28,358 bases of DNA from a virus: the IMG/VR virus record IMGVR_UViG_3300026484_000476, positions 1-28,358 of that record. One strand, written 5' to 3'. This document shows positions 1 to 6,301 of this stretch, piece after piece. Under the pieces are notes generated by a model. It searched no databases and was not told where the DNA came from. It saw only the letters and a list, made by a program, of their open reading frames with translations. The translations under genes and the position numbers were made by a program. How positions within the stretch are numbered: position 1 is the stretch's first letter; each line of letters begins with the position of its first letter.

Positions 1-618
1 AATCTTATTGTTAATTTCTAACTCTAATTCACCTAACTTATGTTCTTTCATATCTATTAATACATTTTTAGGAAAAAGTACATTTTTTATATTAGGATCA
101 AAACACATAGCTAATTTATATTTATTATTAATATATTTACCTAATATATAAATTTTTCCATAAGTTTTTGATAAATTTAATAATTGTTCTTGATTTTTAT
201 ATTGAAATATTATAGTTCTTTTAGATTTTAAAGCCTCATTAAAAGCATCATTATTTACATAATCTTTAATAGATGAAAGGTTTTTATTAAATCTATATAA
301 CTTCAATATATCTCTAGGTACTAAAGGTCTTACCTTAGTTAATAAAGAATTCCATCTACTTTTAGTAACGTTTTCATAATTTAACATCGAAGGCTTAATC
401 TTATTCTCTAATCTTAGATAAAAATTATATGGAGTTCTAAGAAGTATAAATTCTTCATATTTAATTTTATTATTTTCTAAAGCTTGTAGAGATTCATTAT
501 AGTGGTTTACATCGTAAAAAGGATCGATGGTAAATATTTCATCGATATTCTCAATACCTATAGTATTGGAAATTGATAATGATTCTGATATATTTGTAGA
601 GTTATTTTCTTCTTTCAT
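1..618 (-). CDS. Unknown protein, partial (3' end beyond window)
   Basis: An uninterrupted reading frame of 206 codons runs from an ATG at 618 to the left edge of the window, so the C-terminus is missing. I do not recognise the family. The visible part is hydrophilic, has no membrane segment, and contains a stretch rich in aromatic residues and arginine/lysine around residues 65-110. It follows the homing endonuclease on the same strand with a 7-nt gap. In T4 the vertex gene 24 follows gene 23, but nothing here resembles gp24. No Shine-Dalgarno sequence precedes the ATG, and an in-frame stop lies two codons upstream. A perfect TATAAATA late box (630-623) sits so close that the transcript may be leaderless. 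Confidence 0.7.
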   Translation of the reverse strand, partial: MKEENNSTNISESLSISNTIGIENIDEIFTIDPFYDVNHYNESLQALENNKIKYEEFILLRTPYNFYLRLENKIKPSMLNYENVTKSRWNSLLTKVRPLVPRDILKLYRFNKNLSSIKDYVNNDAFNEALKSKRTIIFQYKNQEQLLNLSKTYGKIYILGKYINNKYKLAMCFDPNIKNVLFPKNVLIDMKEHKLGELELEINNKI

Positions 619-622
619 ATAT

Positions 623-630
623 TATTTATA
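623..630 (-). promoter_or_regulatory. T4-type late promoter box (TATAAATA)
   Basis: Perfect TATAAATA on the minus strand, overlapping the stop codon of the endonuclease gene. A start about 6 nt downstream would fall on the ATG at 618. In such AT-rich DNA a chance match is possible. Confidence 0.45.
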
Positions 631-2107
631 TACACTTATACTCATATTTAGATTGTCCGACTCCACAAATCATTCTAAAACCATTTTTGAATAAATTTTC
701 AGGACCTGATAAACTAGGATCATAGTCATTTAAAAAATTTGGAAGATTTTTTTTCATAACTTTATATCTTGAATAAAATATGCCGCATTTTAAATATCCG
801 TAATCTTGAGTTTCTGATATTTTTTGAAATCCTAGCATTTCATATAAATTCCCTTTAGAATATCTTAAATCAGCATAAGATATGATTTTTTTAGGACTAT
901 ATTTTCTAATAAAATATTTAAATAGTTTAGAAGCTCCACCCACTACATTTATCTCTCTTTTAGTAGAATATCTTATCAATTCTAAAGAATCTTCATTAAA
1001 CCTAGAACGACCGAAAGTCATAACCGATACTATCTCATCATCATTATAATATAATCCTATTTTTATAGAACTATTAGAATAACCTTGCAAATGATTATTA
1101 TCTATAAAATCTTTAGCTGTTTTAGTATCTATTTCTTTTATTACGCATTTTCTAGCAAATATTCTTTTATTAGATTTAAATTTATTTTTAATAATAGAAA
1201 TCCAAATATCTTTTTTTTCTATCCATTCGTGTTCTCTAATAGTAAAAAGTTGAACTTCTGGGTAATTTTCATTTATATATTTTGTTTTGTATTTTTGTTT
1301 TTTCATTAGGTCTGAAGGACTTTTAATACCCGGAGATGGATATGAATGCCAATAATCTCCATCGAACTCTATTCCGAAATTATAATCAGGAAAAAATATA
1401 TCTATTTCTTTATTAGGTATTAGTTTTCTAAAATTATGGATAGGATTAAAATCTTTAAATATATCTAAAATTTCTTGTTCGTATTTTGATTTTGGTTTTT
1501 GAATATTTAATTTTTTACAAAATCTTCTAGCTATGTCTTCAGAAAGGTTATATTTTTCTTTTAAATATGAATATCCTTTACTTAGCTCTTCTTTAGCCTT
1601 ATCATCATTATCAAAATAATCTAAAACCTCAAATTTGAGACTTCTTTCATCATATATTTTAAACTCTTTCAATAATTGAAGGTATTTAGTAGGAGAAACG
1701 TTTAAAAAAGAACAAGCATCAGATCTAGTCATATTAATAGATTCTTTCAATTTTTCAATATCAATATATTTGATTCTAGGATTTCCCTGTTTATATATTT
1801 TCGAATCTTTTCTATCTAAATTATAATATTTTAAATGTTTATAATATGAGTGAGCTGTTAAACCTAAGGATTTATAATCTTCTCCTGAGGGAAGTGAGCG
1901 AGATTTAATAATATCTTCTCTATTTATTTTAGGTTTAAATTCTTTAAAAATTCTTTTTCTCTTAAGGTTTAAACTTTTAGCAATAGTTCTTATAGTATCT
2001 GAGCTTATATTTAATATTTTAGAAATTTCAGAAAATTGTTTAGTATTATATAGGATTGTAAATTCTTCTGAAGATATATTAAGAGATTCTAGGGTAATTT
2101 TTTTCAT
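626..2107 (-). CDS. Vsr-like homing endonuclease with N-terminal HTH repeats
   Basis: A free-standing DNA endonuclease, 493 aa. The N-terminal ~200 residues carry several short helix-turn-helix-like units (for example 18-50 and 175-200), as in the NUMOD-type DNA-binding parts of homing enzymes. The central part (about 215-320) has the Vsr/EDxHD nuclease pattern: an acidic E-I-D-I-F-F strand, then GIEFDGDYWHS, then an R-E-H-E-W motif. The C-terminal part (about 320-470) has the C-x-I-K-x-I, NHLQGYS and VVGGASKLFKYF motifs that often accompany this nuclease in phages. It lies directly downstream of the major capsid gene, a classic insertion site next to a conserved gene. The start codon is buried in a hairpin (2102-2128) and lacks a clear ribosome-binding site. 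Family assignment is from recalled motifs; the target site is unknown. Confidence 0.85.
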   Translation of the reverse strand: MKKITLESLNISSEEFTILYNTKQFSEISKILNISSDTIRTIAKSLNLKRKRIFKEFKPKINREDIIKSRSLPSGEDYKSLGLTAHSYYKHLKYYNLDRKDSKIYKQGNPRIKYIDIEKLKESINMTRSDACSFLNVSPTKYLQLLKEFKIYDERSLKFEVLDYFDNDDKAKEELSKGYSYLKEKYNLSEDIARRFCKKLNIQKPKSKYEQEILDIFKDFNPIHNFRKLIPNKEIDIFFPDYNFGIEFDGDYWHSYPSPGIKSPSDLMKKQKYKTKYINENYPEVQLFTIREHEWIEKKDIWISIIKNKFKSNKRIFARKCVIKEIDTKTAKDFIDNNHLQGYSNSSIKIGLYYNDDEIVSVMTFGRSRFNEDSLELIRYSTKREINVVGGASKLFKYFIRKYSPKKIISYADLRYSKGNLYEMLGFQKISETQDYGYLKCGIFYSRYKVMKKNLPNFLNDYDPSLSGPENLFKNGFRMICGVGQSKYEYKCI

Positions 2108-2128
2108 AATTTATTATATATTATGAAA
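2102..2128 (-). promoter_or_regulatory. Hairpin over the endonuclease start codon, with TATAAT in its loop
   Basis: On the minus strand TTTCATAAT (2128-2120) pairs perfectly with ATTATGAAA (2110-2102), which contains the start codon ATG (2107-2105). A TATAAT (2118-2113) lies in the 9-nt loop region. Read-through RNA from the capsid genes would hide the start, while RNA started at the internal -10 would lack the 5' arm. Confidence 0.5.
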
Positions 2129-2149
2129 TTTAAAGAAAACTTAAAAGAA

Positions 2150-2236
2150 CCTAAGAGGAGGAGGAAGACTCTTAGGCTCATTTAAGTCCTCCGAGGAGGA
2201 CTAAAGACTACGAAGTCAGTTCTTATTTAAGAACTG
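2150..2236 (-). terminator. Cluster of hairpins after the major capsid gene
   Basis: Perfect inverted repeats follow each other downstream of gene 23: CAGTTCTTA/TAAGAACTG (2217-2236, over the stop codon), a small GACT/AGTC hairpin (2206-2217), AGTCCTCC/GGAGGACT (2185-2202) and CCTAAGAG/CTCTTAGG (2150-2176). No long U tract follows any of them, so they may terminate weakly, protect the 3' end of the abundant capsid mRNA, or both. Confidence 0.6.
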
Positions 2237-3605
2237 AACTTGCGAAATCTACACCGATAGTTGAAGCATATGGAGAAGCTTCACCCATACTTACAGCGTC
2301 ATCTACCCAAGGGTTAGTAGCAAGACCATAACGAGTCATTGCGATAAGAGCAGGTTGACCAGTTGGAACATTTGTTACTTTTTGGATTTGAATTGGAGTG
2401 TATGGAGCATAAACACCAAGCGCATCTTGATTAGAACCTTTATAGATAAGAGTTGCATAATCATCTTTAGCATAGTTATCAACTACTACTGAGAATTTAT
2501 TATCAAATCTACCTACAACAGCAGCGTTAGCAGCTTGTGGATTAACAGTTGAATCAACATCTGATGCATAATAACCACCAATTTGCTCTAACATTGTAAG
2601 AACTTTTGGAGAAACAAGTAACTTGTTAGCTGCACCACGTTTATTTAATCTACCGATTTCACGACTCATATCACTAAGTTTAGTAGCAAGAAGTCTATAA
2701 TCTTCGATTTCCCATCTTGATCTACCAGCACCACTTACATCAACAACAAAGTCAGAGTGAACTGTAGCATTAGCATTAACAAAATCAACAACTTCACGGT
2801 CAGTTTCAGCTTTGATTTCATAGTTCATAAGACTCATAAGTTCTTGATCTGCAAGTACACCATGCATAGCTTTAAGATCTTGATACATCTCAATTGTATA
2901 TTCTGCACGTAATTTACGAGTTCTAGCTTCAACTTGCTTACGCTCAACAGCGATACCAAGTGTATTCATTTCTTTACCAGTAGTTCCTCTTACTTCACCT
3001 TCAGCAGTTGTATAAGAACCAGTGTAGTTAGGAAGAATTGCTTGCCAAGAAGCTTGATTTGAATATACAGCAGTTGTTTTAGTAGGTGTAGATTCAGCAT
3101 CAACATCTTCACCAGAGATGAATTTAACAGAACCAGCATCTAATTCTACAAGAACACGTCCAGCAACTTTGTTAGCGTGACCAAAACCATGAGTAGCAGG
3201 CTCAACATAAACAACAGTACCAGTAGCACCAGATGTAGCACCTGTAAGAGTATCTCCAACAGCTTTAACAGCAGAAAGATCTAAAACTTGAGCTTGGATG
3301 TTAGGGTCAATTTCATTAGCTGTAGAACCGTCGTAACGATTAGTTAAACTATAGATAAAACCAGTTGGACCAGCCATTGGTTGAACACCAAGAAGTTCGT
3401 TAGCAATTAGCGTAGGATATAATCTACGTAACATAGGCATTAAGAAAGGAGTAAATTGAGCAATATCCGCAGAGATAGTACCCTCAGCAATCATTTGCTT
3501 AGTTTCCTTTTCAGTATTTTCCATAATAGCAGCAAGTGTGCTTTTTTCAAATTCTCCAAGTGGAGCGTACTTAGTACTTTCTAAAAGTGCTTTATAATCA
3601 GCCAT
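2223..3605 (-). CDS. 23: Major capsid protein, T4 gp23-like
   Basis: 460-aa homologue of T4 gp23, which forms the hexamers of the head shell. The region after residue 50 matches the family well: R-R-x-x-P-x-L-I-A, then GVQPM-x-x-PTG (73-82), followed by the shell domain. An N-terminal propeptide is likely: residues 39-41 are I-A-E, matching the (I/L)-x-E rule of the T4 gp21 protease, with a new N-terminus at G42. T4 gp23 is likewise cut after about 65 residues. A Gly/Thr/Val-rich stretch at about 115-170 looks like an insertion domain. The start has a good Shine-Dalgarno (AAGGAAA) and a TATAAATA late box about 30 nt upstream. It is the last gene of the conserved 20-67-21-22-23 head block. Confidence 0.95.
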   Translation of the reverse strand: MADYKALLESTKYAPLGEFEKSTLAAIMENTEKETKQMIAEGTISADIAQFTPFLMPMLRRLYPTLIANELLGVQPMAGPTGFIYSLTNRYDGSTANEIDPNIQAQVLDLSAVKAVGDTLTGATSGATGTVVYVEPATHGFGHANKVAGRVLVELDAGSVKFISGEDVDAESTPTKTTAVYSNQASWQAILPNYTGSYTTAEGEVRGTTGKEMNTLGIAVERKQVEARTRKLRAEYTIEMYQDLKAMHGVLADQELMSLMNYEIKAETDREVVDFVNANATVHSDFVVDVSGAGRSRWEIEDYRLLATKLSDMSREIGRLNKRGAANKLLVSPKVLTMLEQIGGYYASDVDSTVNPQAANAAVVGRFDNKFSVVVDNYAKDDYATLIYKGSNQDALGVYAPYTPIQIQKVTNVPTGQPALIAMTRYGLATNPWVDDAVSMGEASPYASTIGVDFASSVLK

Positions 3606-3631
3606 TTTATTTCCTTTTTATATTTTAATTA

Positions 3632-3639
3632 TATTTATA
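3632..3639 (-). promoter_or_regulatory. Late promoter of the major capsid gene
   Basis: Perfect TATAAATA on the minus strand, 27 nt before the capsid ATG, with an A-rich leader and an AAGGAAA ribosome-binding site in between. This would drive gene 23 independently of gene 22. Confidence 0.75.
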
Positions 3640-3653
3640 TATTTATTATTATT

Positions 3654-3675
3654 ATTAACTAAACTAATAGTTAAT
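3654..3675 (-). terminator. Stem-loop in the gene 22-23 interval
   Basis: ATTAACTA pairs with TAGTTAAT (8 bp, 6-nt loop). On the minus strand it is followed by an AT-rich run that includes the gene 23 late promoter. It may end or stabilise the gene 22 transcript. Confidence 0.45.
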
Positions 3676-3679
3676 GGGA

Positions 3680-3733
3680 CTTGAAAAGCCGACACTATGT
3701 CGTTTCAGCTCTATTTCAATTCTACTTTTCAAG
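3680..3733 (-). ncRNA. Structured RNA element, copy 1 (3' of gene 22)
   Basis: An outer 9-bp stem (3680-3688 with 3725-3733, CTTGAAAAG/CTTTTCAAG) encloses an inner hairpin (CGACA/TGTCG, 3690-3702) and a 22-nt single-stranded segment. On the minus strand that segment reads, in order, AGA, TGAAA, AGAG and TGAAA. A second element with the same layout and the same unpaired motifs but different stem sequences lies at 4494-4547, so the pairings look selected. It starts 6 nt after the gene 22 stop codon. I cannot match it to a named RNA family. Confidence 0.6.
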
Positions 3734-3739
3734 CTTATA

Positions 3740-4471
3740 TTAAACGTATTTGCTAAAGTCGATAGCAGCAGCTACATCTACTTCTTCAGATTTATATGCA
3801 GCACCTGGCAATTTAGTAGCTTCTTCAGATTCATTAAAACCTTCAGCTCTATTAGAGATTAAATTTTCTTTAATAGTTTCAAGAGCATTTACATACTTCT
3901 CATCTCTAGAGAATTCAATCATCTCAGCTAAAGTTTCAAATCTTTCTTTTTCAGAAATAGTTAAACCTTCAGAAATTTCAGCAATAATACCTGTTTTAAG
4001 ATATTGTGTAGCTTCTTTTTTAGCTTCAATAAGTTCGTGTTCTTTTTCAGTTAATTTATCTTCAAGTCTAGCTAATCTATTTTCTAAAGAATTTTCATCT
4101 TCCATGATTTCTTTTTCAGTTTTAGCTTCTTGAATTTCTAACATCTCAACACCAGCAACTTTAAGCATACTATCGAACATCTCTAAAAGCTTTTCAGTTT
4201 TAGATTCTTCAATAATTCTTTCGTGTTTAACTTCGTTTTCAGCTACGAATTCCTCTACTACTGAAGTAAGATAACCGTCTAAAGTTTCTTCAAGATCTTC
4301 AACTTTTTCCTGATATTCTTCTTCGAGTTCAGCGCGTGCTTCCTCGATTTTTTCTTGAACATGAGATTCCATAAGTTCAACAGACTTAGCCATAACGGCT
4401 TTATCAAAAGCTTCAGTTAATTCTGCTTTTGTTTTATCATCAATATTTAATGATTCAAATAATTCGTTCAT
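3740..4471 (-). CDS. 22: Prohead core scaffolding protein, T4 gp22-like
   Basis: 243-aa, highly charged, helical protein in the gene 22 position between the protease and the major capsid gene. Residues about 30-75 and 125-160 are long Glu/Lys heptad-like coiled coils. Between them is a segment with V-V-E-E-F-V-A-E-N-E and an S-K-T-E-K-L-L-E-M-F motif, and towards the end is G-L-T-x-x-E-K-E-R-F-E-x-L-A-E, which resembles the conserved C-terminal part of T4 gp22. gp22 builds the scaffold inside the prohead and is destroyed by gp21 protease; several L/I-x-E sites are present. The last ~40 residues are less charged. Its mRNA starts from a late promoter at 4566-4559 and has an ~80-nt leader holding a structured element. 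Confidence 0.85.
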   Translation of the reverse strand: MNELFESLNIDDKTKAELTEAFDKAVMAKSVELMESHVQEKIEEARAELEEEYQEKVEDLEETLDGYLTSVVEEFVAENEVKHERIIEESKTEKLLEMFDSMLKVAGVEMLEIQEAKTEKEIMEDENSLENRLARLEDKLTEKEHELIEAKKEATQYLKTGIIAEISEGLTISEKERFETLAEMIEFSRDEKYVNALETIKENLISNRAEGFNESEEATKLPGAAYKSEEVDVAAAIDFSKYV

Positions 4472-4493
4472 TGAATTGTCCTTTTATTTTTAG

Positions 4494-4547
4494 AATTAAG
4501 ATTCTCATCTACATGAGATTTCACTCTTTTTCATCTCTATCTTAATT
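4494..4547 (-). ncRNA. Structured RNA element, copy 2 (5' leader of gene 22)
   Basis: Same architecture as 3680-3733: an outer 9-bp stem (AATTAAGAT 4494-4502 with ATCTTAATT 4539-4547), an inner hairpin (TCTCAT/ATGAGA, 4503-4518) and a 20-nt unpaired segment. On the minus strand the segment again carries AGA, TGAAA, AGAG and TGAAA in order. It lies in the 5' leader of gene 22, between its late promoter and its start codon. Stems differ between the copies while the unpaired motifs are kept, as expected for a functional RNA. Confidence 0.6.
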
Positions 4548-4558
4548 TTTCTTTATTT

Positions 4559-4566
4559 TATTTATA
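4559..4566 (-). promoter_or_regulatory. Late promoter of gene 22
   Basis: Perfect TATAAATA on the minus strand, 88 nt before the gene 22 ATG. The resulting leader would contain the structured element at 4494-4547. Confidence 0.65.
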
Positions 4567-4581
4567 ATTTAAAAATTATTT

Positions 4582-4615
4582 AATTTTCTTATATACTCCT
4601 CTCTATAAGAAAATT
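4582..4615 (-). terminator. Long stem-loop after the 86-aa gene
   Basis: AATTTTCTTATA pairs with TATAAGAAAATT (12 bp, 10-nt loop), starting 1 nt after the stop codon of the gene at 4617-4877. An AT-rich stretch with a run of U follows on the minus strand, so it is a plausible terminator upstream of the gene 22 promoter. Confidence 0.55.
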
Positions 4616-4616
4616 T

Positions 4617-4877
4617 TTATATATAGTTTAATTCAGATAATAGAGGTTTAGACATTTCTAATTTTTTAGCCTCTACTAGAGCAGAGGATTCTATCATTTC
4701 TCTATATCTATCCTGATCTTCTACTAAATTATGTTCTAAATCGAAAATCTCACCTTTTTCGTTAATATAACATTCGACAATTTCAGTAAAAGGATTAGAA
4801 TAAAATATTCTATATCCGTCTACTTGCGTCTCTTGAATTGTTTTAGAAAAAATCTCTTCAAAGTTGAATATACTCAT
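4617..4877 (-). CDS. Unknown 86-aa late protein between genes 21 and 22
   Basis: A short soluble protein of unrecognised family, rich in Glu, with the N-terminus MSIFNFEEIF and no membrane segment. Its ATG overlaps the stop codon region of gene 21 (shared base at 4877), so the two are translationally coupled and co-transcribed. T4 has no gene at this position; its small core genes 67 and 68 lie between 20 and 21. By location it could be a minor prohead core or head protein. It contains L/I-x-E tripeptides, but these are too common in a Glu-rich protein to prove cleavage. Confidence 0.75.
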   Translation of the reverse strand: MSIFNFEEIFSKTIQETQVDGYRIFYSNPFTEIVECYINEKGEIFDLEHNLVEDQDRYREMIESSALVEAKKLEMSKPLLSELNYI

Positions 4878-6004
4878 TAGTAGTCCTTTCCAAATTCATA
4901 TTCAGAAAAATTATCTAATTCGTTCCAAGCTTTAGCTAATAATTCTTGAGCTTTTTTAAGACTTTTTAGTGAGATAGGATCTTGATAGTCTTTTTTTAAT
5001 TCTGCAATATATTTAGTTACTTCTTCTAGTTTATCTTCTACATTCTTCTTATACTCAACTTCAGGATATTTAATATCTTTTTTCGTTTTAATATCTTCTT
5101 GTAGGCTATATCCTAGATATTTTTTCTCTATTGATGATCTCTCATCAGGATTAGACATATGATATCCATATTTATCAGCAATTTCTGCAGATATCAATCT
5201 ATATTTAGAACCATACTTTTTAGCTAATTCTTTATAAAATCTTTCTTCTCTCTCTTTCTTTTTTCGAACGTATTCTTTATAATCTTCGCCAAAAATTTTC
5301 TTAAAAGTTTCTATTTTAGCATCTTCTTCTACGCGTTTTAAGGTTAGATCTTTTTCACTAGCTATTTTTTCTAAAGCTTCTTTAAGTTCTTTTGCTTTTT
5401 TCTGACAAGGAGATTCTATTTTAGACTCGGCTAATGTACATCCTTCAGGAGTACATATCCATCCTCCGTGACCGTCAGACTCTATATTTACACTTTCTAG
5501 GATGAGCGATTCATTAAAACCGTCTAAATTAGCGTTCCAATCTGAAGGATTTTGAACTATATCATAAGTAACTAAAGTGAATTCTTCAACTATATCGCCA
5601 TTCAATTTACCTACACCTCTAGAAGATACACCTATTTTTTGACCTGCGTCGATACGTTCTCTAATATCTTTAGTTTCCGGCTTATTGAATATTACAGACT
5701 CACCGTAAACTTTTCCTTCGCGAATTTCTAGCTTACGAATTCTAGCAACAGCTTTTTCGGGGTCTACTTCAGTTCTTGGAGGATGTTCTTTTTCCATAAG
5801 AGTATTTTGAGTGTTATTCTCTATTTCTTTTTGATATCTAGCTACATTTTCTTCCCATATTCTCATAGGATATATGCGACCGTTTCTATTTTTTAATTCT
5901 GGTGTACTAAATATGCCTTTGATAATATATGTTTTTTCACCAGTAGCTTCATTTAACTCTACTACTGTTTCTATATCTAGGCTTTCTTCTAGTATTAGCT
6001 TCAT
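4877..6004 (-). CDS. 21: Prohead core protease, T4 gp21-like, with long C-terminal extension
   Basis: Serine protease that matures the prohead by cutting after (I/L)-x-E. Residues 1-165 form the protease domain: N-G-R-I-Y-P near 41-46, the catalytic His in M-E-K-E-H-P-P (H74), and the Ser in G-V-S-S-R-G-V-G (S127/S128), followed by DIVQNPSDWNA (148-158). T4 gp21 is about 210 aa; this one is 375 aa. The extra ~200 residues are charged and largely helical, beginning with a short Cys-containing linker (C184, C189, C200). Potential self-cleavage sites separate the parts (L-I-L-E at 167-170, L-A-E at 191-193). The extension may be a fused core component. Confidence 0.9.
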   Translation of the reverse strand: MKLILEESLDIETVVELNEATGEKTYIIKGIFSTPELKNRNGRIYPMRIWEENVARYQKEIENNTQNTLMEKEHPPRTEVDPEKAVARIRKLEIREGKVYGESVIFNKPETKDIRERIDAGQKIGVSSRGVGKLNGDIVEEFTLVTYDIVQNPSDWNANLDGFNESLILESVNIESDGHGGWICTPEGCTLAESKIESPCQKKAKELKEALEKIASEKDLTLKRVEEDAKIETFKKIFGEDYKEYVRKKKEREERFYKELAKKYGSKYRLISAEIADKYGYHMSNPDERSSIEKKYLGYSLQEDIKTKKDIKYPEVEYKKNVEDKLEEVTKYIAELKKDYQDPISLKSLKKAQELLAKAWNELDNFSEYEFGKDY

Positions 6005-6022
6005 ATTTTTCCTTTAGATATA

Positions 6023-6050
6023 AAGATGAGATTAAATATTAATCCTCATC
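6023..6050 (-). terminator. Stem-loop at the end of gene 67
   Basis: On the minus strand AGATGA-G-GATTAA pairs with TTAATC-TCATCT (12 bp with one bulged G), overlapping the stop codon of the gene 67-like frame and followed by TTT. It could attenuate transcription or stabilise the mRNA before gene 21. Confidence 0.4.
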
Positions 6051-6263
6051 TCCGTCTTTATCTTCGTCTTTATCTTTATTTTTATCTTCGTCTTTATCTT
6101 CGTCTTTTCCGAAAGCTTCTTTGATTTCAGATAATTTAGACTTGAATTCTTGGATTTTTGGATGATCGTTTAACTTAGTTTTAAGACTATCTAAAGCTAA
6201 TTCTTCAAACTTAACGTATTTTCTTTCCTCTGCAGACTTGATTAAATCTATAGTATTTGACAT
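6039..6263 (-). CDS. 67: Prohead core protein, T4 gp67-like
   Basis: A 74-aa protein between the portal and the protease, exactly where T4 has gene 67. T4 gp67 is about 80 aa with a strongly acidic tail. Here residues 1-52 are mixed helical sequence and residues 53-74 are almost entirely Asp/Glu/Lys (D-K-D-E-D repeats). gp67 helps shape the scaffold core and is later digested to an internal peptide. The assignment rests on position, size and composition, since little sequence can be aligned. A perfect late promoter box (6299-6292) and a GGAAC/AAGGAAC-like ribosome-binding site precede it. Confidence 0.7.
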   Translation of the reverse strand: MSNTIDLIKSAEERKYVKFEELALDSLKTKLNDHPKIQEFKSKLSEIKEAFGKDEDKDEDKNKDKDEDKDGDED

Positions 6264-6291
6264 TGGATGTTCCTTTAATATTTTGTTAATT

Positions 6292-6299
6292 TATTTATA
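6292..6299 (-). promoter_or_regulatory. Late promoter of gene 67
   Basis: Perfect TATAAATA on the minus strand in the 38-nt gap between the portal stop and the gene 67 start. Confidence 0.65.
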
Positions 6300-6301
6300 A
6301 T

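Noticed and set aside
1085-1309. Plus-strand frame of 74 codons rich in Phe/Tyr/Ile
   Set aside because: It lies antisense inside the endonuclease gene; its hydrophobic composition is the complement of Lys-rich codons, and there is no ribosome-binding site.
3750-4133. Plus-strand 127-codon Ser-rich frame
   Set aside because: Antisense to the gene 22 scaffold gene; the Ser/Leu richness mirrors the Glu/Lys-rich coiled coils of the real gene.
3680-4547. Hammerhead or other known self-cleaving ribozyme in the gene 22 flanking elements
   Set aside because: GAAA-type motifs are present, but the hammerhead core (CUGAUGA plus a stem II between it and GAAA) is not, and I could not fit another known ribozyme class. 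Reported only as an unnamed structured RNA.
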